Shown here in pieces: positions 34,801 through 47,575 of a stretch of DNA of 64,000 bases (position 1 is the stretch's first letter; each line of letters starts with the position of its first letter). A program made the translations under genes and the position numbers. A model generated the notes under the pieces. The model was not told where the DNA came from, ran no database searches, and worked only from the letters and a program-made list of their open reading frames with translations. The DNA is from Acanthococcus lagerstroemiae (taxonomy: Eukaryota > Arthropoda > Insecta > Hemiptera > Eriococcidae): the NCBI GenBank assembly GCA_031841125.1, contig CM063106.1, positions 72,528,101-72,592,100 of the forward strand, given 5' to 3'.

Positions 34801-37800
34801 AAGGGCTGAAGGGCTGAGACGGGTGGACACAGTTGATTGCTGTGACCGTCAAAGTGACGCATAAATCAGGGTTTTTTCATATTTTTTTCGTTAAAAACCA
34901 AACAAAAAAAAATGATTGCAAAACTTTTACAACCTACAATTAATGTAAATAAATTCTGGTTTTTGGCGCAATTAAACTACGTAGGTAGTAGGTACTTATA
35001 ATTAAGTTAGTAAATTCCACGACTGTATGAAAGGCATCCGCCGATCACCTTGCAATAGGTTGGCGGGACCTTATCGAAAAAAATAAATACAAGGATCCCC
35101 GTCCCTCCGTACAGTGCGGATTTGCTACTGAGTAGGTACAATATCAAATCAAGCATCGCCCTACTATGACGTGATTGTAATTATGATAAATATAATCTCA
35201 AATCGCCTCTATAGGAAGTAATAGTACCTGCATCATTTCAGTTCATGTGCGTAACGATATCAGAACGTGCAATATGGGCCAAATCCTGATAATGTTCATG
35301 CATAGCAAAAATTGCAACATATTTCCATTTTACTCATTTAGATATTTCAACTCTACTTTAAGTCATTCCGTGTTGTAAAGGGTTGCCCCTTTTCTTTTCA
35401 GAACCACCAGCGCAAGCGCAACACCCTTGATATTTTTATGTAATACCCGTATTACTGGACTACCTACCTTGCACATATGTATATTGATAGTACAGAAAAT
35501 ATAAGTCATATATCAGGGTTGAAACGGAAAAATAGCTACATAAAATTTTACAGCCAAAAATTCGTAGGGACTGCAGCCTGAATACAGGGAAAAACCCATA
35601 TTTCCATATGCTCATGTTTCATTGGTATCTCTTGCTGGTTCTCGTTCAATGCATTATCCCGTAAAACACATTCATGTCAACTAAAATGCCAGTATTGAAA
35701 TCCAGGACATTTTTAGTCCACATATGAACAGTGCGCAATGCACATACAAAAAAATTTCATGTTCGGTTAACTGTCGACTTTGTAGTATACATTTTTATAG
35801 ACACAGTGATGAGCAAGTGTTCAGTGGATGTAAAATGCAGTTGACATTTTAGTCAACAAGTACCTGCATGTATTGACATCACTATACGCACTGTAATATG
35901 CAGCGAATTGGCGCGCGTTCAGTAGATGTTGACAAATTTTCGTATATAGTCAACATTTCAGTTGACATTATAGTGGACAAGTATGACATATTACTATCAA
36001 CATTGCAGTTATACAAAAGTAGATCCAGTTGTACTGTTGACATTTGCATTGACATGTCTACTTGACAAATGGTTTAGTCTAAATAATTTTCGTATAAATT
36101 AAGTTATTCTCATACTTCTCATATCGTTGGGGTACTTGGATACAAGAGCTAGAAAAAATGATGTTGATACAAATTCGATGCTTCTGTCAACGTCTAAGGG
36201 TTTCACGGGATATTTCTAAATATGATGCATATATTTTTTTATTACAGTATCTGTAAAATTTTCCATTTAGGGCATAATCGCTTGATAAATTTTCCTTCAT
36301 TCTATAATCTATCACACTTGCGAAATATGAAAGCAGACGGGTGATGCGGACGAGAGAATTAATGTTCACGTGGTCAACTCATAATTCATGTCTGAATTTG
36401 GTTATAGTTTTCTATGCAGCAATTCTTTTCAAAAAAGTTCTCAGAATGAAAAAAATTTTGCTCGCAATCACCTGTGAGAGTCTTCATCATGAAATCCACC
36501 CTATAAAATTCTGACACCAAGCCTGATCGAACGCCATTTTTAACAAATAAGTACTTTTTCAAAACTCATTCAGTCCTATTTTATTTTCTATATTTCGGAG
36601 ATCATTTTATCCACTTAAGAACCTTAAACAATTCACGATTTAATCAACAAATCTTGCATGGGGGCGTTCGAACGTTATCAGTTATTAGCAGGTTATCAGT
36701 GACCTATTGGCTTTCAACCTTATGCTTAGTTTCATAGCTAAAAAAATTTCGAGTACAACATTGATCTGATGCATTTTCTATAGGTACTTGCAATCATGGA
36801 ATCGGAAAAAAAGTTGACGTTTCCTAAATTTGCTCAACTTTGCCGTAATTAGGTAGGAAGATTTCAGTCTCTCGAGAAGGGAGGAGTTATTGATCGCTGT
36901 AGCAGATATCCCGTCATCTTATTGCTGTAATTAATGCTCTATAATGCATTCTGAAATGCTCTTTTTGATAGTATTGGGGGGGGGGGGTCTAATCCTCCCC
37001 CTCTCCTATTTCCACGCTACTGCATAAGTTACGATACCAGAAGAAAATTAATACTATTCTGTTGCAAAGTCTCACAGGTAGTAAAGCTGAACCGGTTAAA
37101 ATAGGAACATCAACTTTTGTATTTTGAATTAACCTTCTCTAGATTAAGCGGTTCTGATGAAAACGTATGTAATTCGTTTTAAATGGCTATATCCACTGAG
37201 ATGAAAACACTCGAGACCTGTAGGAGCCTAACTATTACGAGATACAGTTACAAAGAACTTTTCCCGATTTAAAATTGACTATTTTACAGTAATTTAATAC
37301 AGTATTGAGAGAGACACTACAGATGTGACACTTGATATTTGATATCCCACTTCCCCTGCTCAAACGAGTCCTAAAATGTTTGATTTTTTGTAACTTCTCT
37401 CAGTCACTTTGGTTTCATCATGTTACAAACAAAAAAAAGGAAAAGAAAAAAACTACACCATTTTGTAAAGAATTAAATTTTTCATCGCTTTGCAGGACAT
37501 CGAGGTAGGGGAGAAATGGAGTAGAATACTAACGAATTAGGTACCATAAGACAAAAAGCAAAAAGAGAGTAAGAGTAGACCAGCTGCAAGATGGCTGGAC
37601 GAATTGCAAAATTTGTGTGTCCTCGTTGAGTAAGAATAGCGCAAAAGAGGGGGTGGGGAAACGGGTGACGGACGCCTATGCCCAAAAATGGGCGAATTAG
37701 TACGGACGTACCTACCTAATTCAAGGCTGTAATAAAATAAAATAATGATTTACGAGTAATTTTCACGAAAATTGACAGAATTGCGGCTAAAATAATTTTT

Positions 37801-40800
37801 GTGAGAAAAATAGATTTAACTTTGAAGTTGGACATAATATTGGCAAGGATTTTTTTTTTTCAACTATATTCAGAATGCACACGGAATAAGGGGAAGAAGT
37901 CACCATCTGTCAGGCGTTTGCGTCTCCCCAGTTGTGATGCAAAGCCCTGAAAATCAGTTTCTCGTATTTTGTTCGAGAACAAAGCATCTTATGGAAAAAA
38001 TATCAGAGTGATGAAACGTGATCCTCAAAATTCCCGATAAAATTATACCACATTGGCGAGCGCGTTGCTTGGGTCAGATGCGACAATGGAGACAAATACT
38101 CCAGTAATGCTTTCAAAACCTTCTGTTAAGAGCGTATAGTGCACATTTCTTCAACCCAGGAGAGGTGTTAAACTAGCCCTTCACAGTGCTATACAAATTA
38201 GAAGATTCTGAATAGTAGATAAAAATTCATGACCGAATTCTGATCGAAATGTGATAGAAAGATTCTTCAGCAAATCAGAATAGTAAATTAAGAAAGAAAG
38301 AAAGAAAGAAAGAAAGAAAAAGAAAAAGAAAAAAAAGTAACTTTCTAGTTGACTGAAAACTCACACTGTTACATTTTCGGGCACATATTTGGTAAAATTT
38401 CAAAACTGACTAGTGTTTTCATCAGTCGAGCCAGTCTAAAATATATTGACCTGAGCAACCATAACTTAATTACTTAAATAAGGTTTATATTTGCCCTTAC
38501 AGCACGTTAGCGATATTAATATGTTGTATGTATCCAGTTCACACAAGATATACACTCAGTGGTCAACTAGGTAGTTGTGTTAGTTACGATTTTTGTGGAC
38601 ATGTTTGCACTTACTCTGCTTCAACTTCAAAGATTCAAAACATTCGCAAACACTCCGTGTAGAAAAAAAAGAAGAAAGTATCGACCTTCATGAATAACCA
38701 AAGGAAAATGGGGTAATTTAGGGTGGGAAATAATTGTGCCCATGCCCATTTTGCAAATCCCCAAGACGTATAACATCGACAAGAATCGATAATTCACGGC
38801 AGTTATCATATATCAATCCTGAAAAATTATCACGATTATCGATAAACATAGGTATTGTTTATACCACTAATTGGGGTAATTATGCCCATTATTTTACCGT
38901 ACAAGGTGAACGCATATAGGTAGGTACCTAATGAAACATTCTGAGATATCAGTTAGAATATTCGTGCTAAAGGTAGGTCAAGATCCACCATCTCAGAACA
39001 AAGTTTTTGATCCAGGTTCATGAAAATGAATAGAATCACTTAAATTTTGATAATTCTTTTTTTTGCATTTTTAGTTTAAGTACAGAATACGTCCAAGATT
39101 ACCCCAGCGGATGGGGAATTGTGCGTATTTGACTTCTTCTGTTTAACGGTAAATTTTGAGTGCAGGAGCTAAAAGCATTAAAATTTTTCAGTAAGGAAAA
39201 GAAAGTAAGTAGGCAGGATATATAGGTCCAATGAATAGTTCTCTGCTCAGTTCATTCAATTCCAAAGAACAGCCATTCGAGGTTAGGTGTGCACAGTTAC
39301 CCCACTTTGCCACAGGTATCAAAATATCAACAGAGATAGTATTGACGTATCTAATTTTAATGTCTTTTTTGACGTTATTTTTAGCTCGTGGGTTCAAACT
39401 AGAACACATGAAACGTGTAGTACCTAATTCGCAATAATCTTTACTCGTGTTTCTTGGCTCAAAGTCCAAATCTAACTTCTGTCTTTTGCACCATTGATGT
39501 TGCATACAAGTCACGTTCCAACCTCCAAACTCTGTTCCCATAAAGTTCATAACCCGTAGGTACGGAAAGAAGTAGCAGACCAGAAGTGTGTCTCACATAC
39601 ACGAAACAAAACTCAAGAAAAAAGTCGGCATACCTGGAAAATGCGGAATTCAAGGAATCAAATTTAATACCTATTCTTATTTGACTGGAGGTCCTCAGCT
39701 GACGGGAACATCAGTCACATTTGAGGTTACTACATTATGGCTGAAATGTGACCAGCAAGGTTTTTCAGCCTACTAGAAAAGTAAATAAAATAAGATTAAC
39801 TTTCTAATTAGCTGAAACTTTCACTGTTACAGTTTTGGCCGCGATTCGGTCATGTCTCAAATGTTATTGGTGTTTTGTCACTCAGGATCCTGTTACATAT
39901 GTTACATATTTTAGAGATTTAGTCACAGGCGTACCTAATACATGATATAGTATCGGAATTGCTAGCAAAGAATTGAAGGACCTCATCAGTAGAACAGTTT
40001 TTACGTATTTTACGATACAAAATTAAACATTAGATAGAAAAATATTCGCTCGAGATACTTGGAAAACGAATACTTACATAGATCTAATATCTCATACAAA
40101 TTCACATCAGGTATCTATGGGTTTTATATTTCATATTCTATTTAATACTTTTTGCATGTGTTAACGTGGTGATTGATAACGCTTGGTTTTGTTTTAACTG
40201 CTGTATTGCGAACCTTATTTATGACTGTAAAAGTCTCATGCAAAAACTAAACTCTAACAATTTGCACAATTCAAGTGAATGAGTACAACGCACACAATGT
40301 TAAATACTCGTCCAATTAAAATCTTTATACTAATACCTCGCAACGTTGTCATAGAATGAACACGTGTGTCTACATTTTGCTATAATACACAATACGCATT
40401 CCCATATTTATCGCGATTTAAAAAGGAAAAAAAAGTACCTACTCATAATAAGCTGCTTGCACATGGAGATCATCCTGATAACATGTAGAGCTTTAATAAG
40501 CTACAATGATATTGACTAATCAGTTTCAATCGGAAATCAGAGTTATTTTCGAGCATTAGATAAAGACAGTAGTACGATAACATTCATTTTAACAAGAAAA
40601 CGAGGTTTAAAGACGGAAAATGTACATCATTTTGAACAGAACTGCACGTTTCCACTTCTCTAGCACATCGCCATTTCTCAAAATACAAATTCAATGTCGA
40701 GAGTGATATTTGTTTGTTTGATAAGCTAGTACACTACATATTTCTCGATGAAAGTTTGGCACAAAAGCAGAGCAGTATAACCTAAAGGTTAGGTTAGATG

Positions 40801-43800
40801 TATCAGCTGAATGAACATCATATTATAAGTATTTTGTAATATCAAATACAAAGCTTATGAAATCATTACCAAAGAGCAACAGTAGTTTTAAAATAACGTC
40901 AATTGAAATTATGATGAGTAATAAGTCCAGTTACAAGTTCGAAAAAACTGTAGCCTATTTAAGTACCTGATGCGATGATGTAGAAATGGAAAAGTTCGGT
41001 ACCTATACCTATCCTACATAATCTGAGATACGTATTATCACTACATAAGATTGAAAACTTACATTACGTGAATGATATAATTACAAGTACCAAGTTGGAA
41101 CCCTATTTCGAAGAAAAATGAATTATTTGCCGACTGATAAGGAATAAAGAAAATGGTTCCAACAGATTTCTAAAACCATTAATATGTAGTATGTACCTAT
41201 AAGATACATCATGAACGTACCTATGTTTCTCTATTTTATAGCATAAAATACAATTTCCGTGAATAGTAACGATTAACGGTACGGCGAAAATGATAATAAA
41301 TAAATCTCATGGTAACTTATGCATGTACCTATAAACTATACAAAATGACATTCTGCTCAAATTCTTCAGATCTTTGTCTCTTTGTGAGCTATTCCAAGAT
41401 TCTAATGCTGCTTTGCTATCTAACATAAGTATTGGCAATTACAAGACTTCCAGAGACCGTTACAAATCGTCAAAATAATACGACAGTTGAACAACTGCAG
41501 CCATGAAAATTGCTGAAGATACGAACCACCTAAATATCCGCCAGGGGGGACTTACATCTTTGATTTCTAAATCAAATGTGAAAACTCAGAATGTTGACAA
41601 TATACAACATCTAGGATATATGGCAATTTCTCAAGCTTCCAACTGACAAAAACACCGATCACATCTGAAACATGACTATAAGTGCAAAATCATAAAGCTA
41701 ATCATATTTTCCTGGTTGACTGAAGAATCTAGCTTATCGTATTTTGGCCACAATTCGGTCACGAAGTTTCATCAAATAAGTAGCTTTCTTGAAACTCTCA
41801 TTGCATATTCGGCCACAAGGCGGTCATGTCTCAAATATGTAATCAATGTTTTCTTCAGTCGGCGTAAATATTATACTTATCTACATATTCCCCCTTTCTC
41901 GGCATCTGCCGGAAACTTACCGCATGGTAGGCGCCATTGGTTCTCACTCACACAAAACAAACTAATAAAAAGAATTCCTTAACTTCAACCAGATCGGTTT
42001 GATTTCAGTACACTGATCGCATAAGGAAGAATTCGACTGAAGAACTGGAGGACGACACACCGGTCAAGAGAAACGCTGTTGCTACTAATGATTTGGACAG
42101 TAAATTATATTCGCCTTCGATTTTACAAAATGGTGCCATTCCTAAGTACTCGTCCACTATCAAACGTGACGTCATATTGTTACCCGAGTTTCGAGACGAT
42201 TTCCACGTTCAACTAGTGGTAAGGTGTAACCGCATGAGCTAGTTACTAATTTCGTGTAAATCGATTGGCACTTATTAAGTATGAATCAAGTGGATAAACC
42301 TCATTGAATTTGTCAACAAGTGGACAGGTTTGCGAACTATTTCTGTAGGGGCTGACATGACATATGATACTTGGAAAAAATGTTGAATGGTGAAACTGCC
42401 TGGAAAGAAGAAAAAGACAGTTGCGACCACTACCAATGGAGAGATTATCGCCATCAGTTCAACCGGGTACTCAGAAAAGCAATATTGGCAAAGATCGTCG
42501 CATAAAAATGGCTATAGGTATTTCTCAGATTACCTGTAAAAAACACCCTTTCGATCCTAAAACAAATTGTTGCCTAATTTCCAATTTAATGATTTTTATT
42601 TGGAGTTGAGATGCAATTCTTCTCCAAAATAGATTTTTCGAACACTTCGTTGAACTGATGTCTTCATCGGCAGTTTCATTCATAAGGTGCCTTCTTCATT
42701 ATTACCAGGACATTCGGCACCTGCAAACACATTTTCTTAACACCTACAAAGTAAAACAAAACAAACCTGCTACATAACCAGCTAAGTTACAGGTTTACAA
42801 ATTTCAAGACGGATCATTCGCGTTTTTATCGCCGAGCTTACACTAGCTCAACTGCTATTAACAGCATTATGTAACTACTGTTTTAGGATAATTTTGATGA
42901 TGAGGAACCGAATTTCTCAGAAAGTTCGAGAAACGTCTACGAACTATCCGACATAACGATGTACATTAGAGCAGGTATAGAAGCAATTGTTGAAGACCAA
43001 ATAACGTCCAGATTTGAAGCTGAAAAATTAGAGGCAAGTATTGCTGAGATCGATGAGGTAACTTATTTGCCGAGTAGACGATCTACTAATTTAAGTGAAC
43101 ATGCACACTGCACAGTATGCTAGCGGATGAGATGTTTAAGCAAAATATTACCCAGAGCCTGCCGCTTATTGCAGAAAACATTTAGGAGGAAAGAGTCGAA
43201 TACAAGTAATCTCACATAGGTGTACCAACTATTAATTTTGTCATGAATCGACCTCCCAGAATAATCTAAGTGAAGAAAACGACGGGCCGTACAGTAGTCC
43301 AGGTTCTTCTGAAATTGTGAGACAGGTCGAAAAATGGAAATGTAAACTTTACCTTTTTCAATACTTGAAGAGAAGAGAAACATAATAAGGTGAGATCTGG
43401 GTAGTAGTAGATGGATCAAGTTTGTGGCATTCCTTCTACATTTTTATACTCTTTAAAGTGAACCGATTTCGAGATCGACAAGTAGAAAAGCCAGCAAGAA
43501 AGCCTTTACTTTTTCAACCTTTCCACATAATGATTTTCTAGGGTCCTTTCATATGTCCCTGTTCAGAGCGTAATCGAATTTTCTAACGGATATTCCCAAG
43601 TTCATATTTTCATTCATTTGACAGCATATCAGGTGCAAAAGGAACTTATTTAAAAAACGTTTCTAATTTAAGTGGATCATTGCAAAATGATATAATAGCT
43701 GTCTTAGACTACAGTCAATGTCATGATATCGTAGTACGCCTTTCATTATGTAACTTAGATAAATTTATTGTTGCCTATAGAAAAATAATTTCAGATGTCT

Positions 43801-46800
43801 TTACATCCCAGTTATTTGATAGTGACACAATAAAACTTAGGTACCGCTATCGGAAATGCAGTGCCCGAAACTACATATAAATAACGAAAACGGGATGCTG
43901 GAAGAAAATTCCATCATTTCATTGATTGATTTCCCAAGATCCCGTTTTCATCCGCCAATAACAACGAGGCAACAGTGGTGCACCACTGTGCTGTTCATTT
44001 CTTACATAATCCGAGATAACAGCGTACTCTCTTTTTTTTAATCAGACTAAAGCTCATGTTTTGTACACAGAACTGGAATCTAATGACTAGAACCAATCCG
44101 CATCTACGGTTCTACAACTTACAAGAGGCATCACTTTGGCTCATCGGGTTCCTATTTAGATACTTGGGTCTCTTACCGGTTCGCCTACTCAACTGTATCT
44201 TTAGTGTAAGTAAAATACTATAACTAATAACTTACTAAGGAGGAGGTAGTTTTCCCGGTGCTGAATACAGACGAGGTTTGTTCGGCGGTCCCATATCGTT
44301 AAAGAAAATTCACTTTCCTTTTACTGTTAGAAAATGTGCTCACCCCTGCCCCCTTCCTGAAACCTAAAATTTTTAACGAATTCGTTTCTCCGTTGGCTTT
44401 TTCTTTCAGTTGACCACACGGGGCACTTGCCTCATCTTGCAGTCATTAATAAAGAACCCTCTCCCAATCTGATTGTACTTCGTTTATCAGCAGACCTGAA
44501 AGCTTTCTTCAGTGCAAGTCTATTCCTCCTTACCAATCACGAAAAGGTCTGTTTTCTGTCAGGGTTGCTACACGGTAAACAAAAAATGCATAATTTCCAA
44601 CTCACTCTTCTGAATCTGCTACACAGGATGTTTGGCAAAAGGTTCCCATTACCTGGGCCATTAATAGATGATAAAAGAACGCAATTCTGAAGAATTACTG
44701 TTAGAATTTTCAAAGTAGGTCACAAAGCAGATCCTGAAGTCAAACACTGGGAACCAAGTTTTCATAGTTCAGGGCCCAAAATCGAAGAAACATTCGTAAA
44801 TATCCTCAGACGTTCCCAATCAGCAAACTTATCAACATAAATGTTTCGAGAATACACAATCTTTGAAAATTTACATGTCAAACTCTTAGAGACTTTTCAC
44901 TTCAAGAATAATTTAGAGAAGGATCATGTTGATGTGATCTTTTTACAAGCACTCGACTTGCACTAACTCTGAATAAGATATTTGGAATACTAAGTCGAGA
45001 ATCCCAGAACCTAAGCAAAGTCTTGTATCCGCAGCAGCAAATCAAGTTTTAGGAAGAACGAGTCTCAGCAGCACCATTTTGCTGAGAAATAGGTAAAGAA
45101 GATAAAAGTTGTACCACCCTTCCCTTGGTATCATAGGTGGCAACTTCAGCGGTGCTCACAGTCTCTAGTATCTGATGAGAGATTTCGAGCACCATATGGG
45201 AAAATTAATACTTTAGGTGGACGGAGAGGGTAGAGGTATTTCAAAAGATTGAGAGGGGAGCAGAAAGTCGAACCAAGCTGAGTACCACGTGCGAAGAATA
45301 AGTTGCCCCCTATGTCCCGTATAGTCCCGAAATACATTGTACTAAATAATACTCCCGCTTCCCGCTATATTACACTTTCTATTTCATATTCATCTAGCTC
45401 TCCTTATTGGTGCTCTGTATGACGCTAGTCGGCTACATCCCAAATTCAAAATACAAGAAGGTAATTTTCAAATCAGTGAGTCAGATGTGTTTCCATGTAA
45501 TAACTCGATGGTTGGGTTGCGTTTTGAGATTCCACAACGTCGAAAACCGAACCGAAGGCGGCGTCGTCGTTTCCAACCACACGACACCATTTGACGTGCT
45601 CATGTTGAACGTGGACCAGAGTTATTCTTTGGTAATTCGCTCAATTTCTTCCTTACAGTTATGACTATGTGCTACATTCGATACTGAAAGCAATCTATCG
45701 ACAATTTCTTCATTTTCATTCTTATAGACCGGGCAAAGGCATTCGGGTTTCATCGGATTCTTGGAGAGGACCTTGAGCCGAGCTTCACCACACATATGGT
45801 TCGATAGATCTGTAATATCCGACCGAGGGGCGGTGGCGAGAAGGTACTTATTACATTAAGATGGTATTTAAAGGTAACCTGCCACAGTACGAGATTCCGA
45901 CGAGTATTCAAGCAAGTTCTGGAAAAAGAAAACCACGTGCACGTTTGTTTTAGGTATCTTTTTCTGCGTTTTTATTCCCGCACGCAGACGACGAGATCCC
46001 AAGAGCAGCAATGTTACTGAACACACGTAAATTTGGAAATAGTCAATTAAATTCACTATACGTTGAAAAGATGTTCAGATAATGGGCTGAAATTTACTCG
46101 AGTCGACACCAAATTCGACTACGATAGTATAATGAGCTCTTTTCTAGGCTCAGAGAACACGTGAATGACTCAGAGAATCCGCCTATTCTGATATTTCCAG
46201 AAGGCACCTGTATCAACAATACAGCTGTGACGCAGTTCAAAAAGGGCGCTTTCGAAGTAAGCTCGGTGGTTCACCCCATCGCCATAAAGGTAAGTAACAA
46301 ACGTGCAATTCAATTGCAATTCAATATCCTTCAAAATTTCCAATATTTCATGGTTCTCGTCTACTCATATCAGATAATATTCCAAAACTCATAAAGTTCA
46401 ATGCCGTTATTATGTAGTTTCGAGGTATCAAAAAATTATTTCCATTTCATATGATTAAATTCCAAACTCCTAATCAAGTTTGTTATCACATCATTAGTAA
46501 TTTCTACATCATTTCACATTACCATATCACGCCCCACAAACTTGTACACAAGGTCAAACAGAAATATTAACGCTGTATCACGTGCAAGTACTTCACAACG
46601 ATCACTATTTGGTTAGTAGCAAAGCTTACCTCAACATTCGACAGAAACTGATGAAATTGACTTCACTCGCCTGCTTGTACGTTCTTTATACTAAACTCAC
46701 AAACAAACGTGTATTGTTGTGCTCTTTCTCTGGCCCTCAGCTCCATTAGCTTTCACTCACATATTTAACAAGTTTCACCAGAAATGCGCAATCCTATACG

Positions 46801-47531
46801 GATCAGAAGGGGGGAGGAACAACAGTCAATTTTCAAGATCACTTTTAAGATCAGGAAAGAGAAAGTATTAAGGCGAATAAGAAGGGAAAGGGAAATTTGG
46901 AATATAAATTTGTAAAGAGAATTAAAATGACAGGACATACAAGACATCCAGGGATATTATTGCTTTTAAAGGGAATGGTTGAGGCACAGAACTGGGAAGG
47001 AAGGATACAAAGTGAAAATCCTTCTCAGAAATGAAAAGATAAGCACTAAAGAGAGAAAAGTGGAGACAAACTAAGGAATATAACAATAATCTTTACAGTA
47101 TAACATCTATTACTCAGCGTTTACGAATTTGTTGTAGTACGATTCTCGTTTCGGTAATGCATTCTGGAACAGTAGCAAGCAGTCAGCCCTGCAACATGTT
47201 CTCGAGATGATGACCAGTTGGTGCATCGTCGGCGACATTTGGTATTTGCCACCCATAAGGCGGAAGCCCGACGAGACGGCTGTACAGTTCGCGAACCGAG
47301 TAAAAAGTGAAATCGCCAAACAAATGAACGTCATTGATCTCACCTGGTACGTGCTAATTTCGTACTGCATTAGCTAAACAAAACGTGGAATCTCTGCCAC
47401 TAATCATAATTTTTCTTCTTAGGGACGGTCAGGTAAAACGCTCGAAAGCGAAACCAGAATGGAAAGAGCTTCATCGAAAATTATTCTACGAGAAGCTGAA
47501 ATCGCGATTACGGATTTCCACAACCCAGTGA
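28861..47531 (+). CDS. Gpat4: Glycerol-3-phosphate acyltransferase 3/4-type, copy 2 (complete, nine exons)
   Basis: Exons: 28861-29013, 42009-42218, 42887-43057 (or to 43033), 44071-44205, 45398-45631, 45728-45843, 46148-46289, 47138-47346, 47423-47531. All junction phases agree, giving 492 residues, or 484 with the shorter third exon. The N-terminal exon has hydrophobic segments (WFWATLAFLKWYFACYLVYF) and the family's FGAKLGFSEGLVRVL. Exon 3 has YELSDITMYIRAGIEAIVED, and exon 4 NWNLMTRTN. The acyltransferase blocks are NHTTPFD, HIWFDRSVISDR, LIFPEGTCINN and HPIAIKYDSRFGNAFWN, so the catalytic His and Asp are kept. Identity to copy 1 is 32/78 in the first catalytic exon and 35/48 in the FPEGT exon. 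The usual Tyr of block IV is His here. It is probably an ER membrane enzyme making lysophosphatidate. The 13-kb first intron is filled with elements. Confidence 0.92.
30370..33990 (-). pseudogene. Decayed LINE (RTE-like), antisense in the first intron of GPAT copy 2
   Basis: Read from 33,990 downward, it shows an endonuclease segment, LIIMGDWNARVGEG (about 33,870). Reverse-transcriptase pieces follow: KKGKAPEGDEIPAELL (about 32,700), DYQFGFRKSRGAREAVLALR and AFVDIENAFDNVKWDKMF (about 32,250-32,120). Next is a C-terminal segment, CDLGSKITKDGRSKRDISRR (about 31,650). Beyond the inserted hAT element comes MRHSGIISLLLEGRVEG (30,580 down). An ATCATCATC tract near 30,375 may be the 3' tail. Frames are broken repeatedly and the 5' end is unclear. 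The catalytic YxDD segment was not found intact, so it is inactive. Confidence 0.75.
30813..31530. mobile_element. hAT-type element, target duplication CTTTCAAG, inserted in a LINE
   Basis: The ends are CAGTGTTGCCAGGTGGCG and TAACTGGCAACACTG. CTTTCAAG flanks both ends perfectly (30805-30812 and 31531-31538). Internal repeats of the words GTGGCGA and AAAGTGGCG are seen at both ends. No transposase frame. It splits the minus-strand LINE remnant. Confidence 0.85.
34039..34213. mobile_element. 175-bp MITE with a perfect 24-bp central hairpin
   Basis: The outer inverted ends are TTCGGACCTAGCA (34039-34051) and TGCTAGGTCCGAA (34201-34213). The centre has perfect 24-nt arms, 34105-34128 and 34134-34157, with the 5-nt loop CGTAC. 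No clear target duplication. It lies in the first intron of GPAT copy 2. Confidence 0.75.
35765..36075. repeat. Degenerate GTTGACATT-rich tract
   Basis: The word GTTGACAT or TAGTCAACA and variants recurs about ten times on both strands, with CAGTAGATGTTGAC and CAGTTGACATT. It looks like a decayed array rather than a bounded element. Confidence 0.4.
38292..38334. repeat. (GAAA)n microsatellite
   Basis: Seven AAGA-type units, then AAAAAGAAAAAGAAAAAA. Confidence 0.9.
38340..38445. repeat. Dispersed repeat, copy 1 of 3
   Basis: AACTTTCTAGTTGACTGAAA, then TTACATTTTCGGGCACATAT, then GTGTTTTCATCAGTCGAG. Related phrases occur in the same order at 39795-39895 and 41705-41870, for example TTTTGGCCGCGATTCGGTCA and TTTTGGCCACAATTCGGTCA. 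Confidence 0.4.
43058..44070. other. GPAT copy 2 third intron
   Basis: No bounded element or gene seen. Begins at the GT donor at 43058 or the GC donor at 43034. Confidence 0.4.
46790..47100 (+). pseudogene. LINE 3' fragment in the GPAT copy 2 seventh intron
   Basis: Shares GGGATATTATTGCTTT...GAATGGTTGA...ACAGAACTG, AATCCTTCTCAGAAATGAAA and CTAAGGAATATAACAA with 11640-11975. It occupies a different intron from the copy 1 fragment, so the insertions are independent rather than inherited from the gene duplication. Confidence 0.55.
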
Positions 47532-47569
47532 ACAAGATTCTTGTCATTCTTTGGTTTTGTGTTGGTATT

Positions 47570-47575
47570 AATAAA
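47570..47575 (+). terminator. Poly(A) signal of GPAT copy 2
   Basis: AATAAA lies 39 bp after the stop codon, with T- and GT-rich sequence following. This implies a very short 3' UTR. Confidence 0.5.

Larger units (their letters stand above)
34214..42008. other. Rest of the GPAT copy 2 first intron
   Basis: No gene seen. It holds scattered GTTGACAT-type words (about 35760-36080), a GAAA microsatellite, three copies of a short dispersed repeat and a G-run near 36966. Long stretches (36100-38280, 39900-41690) show nothing bounded. Confidence 0.45.

Noticed and set aside
36965..36976. G-runs (also near 9311, 10507, 15036, 33341, 47995, 60798 and 61028) as G-quadruplex or regulatory sites
   Set aside because: Single homopolymer runs, common in this genome and possibly of uncertain length in assembly; no spaced G-tract pattern.
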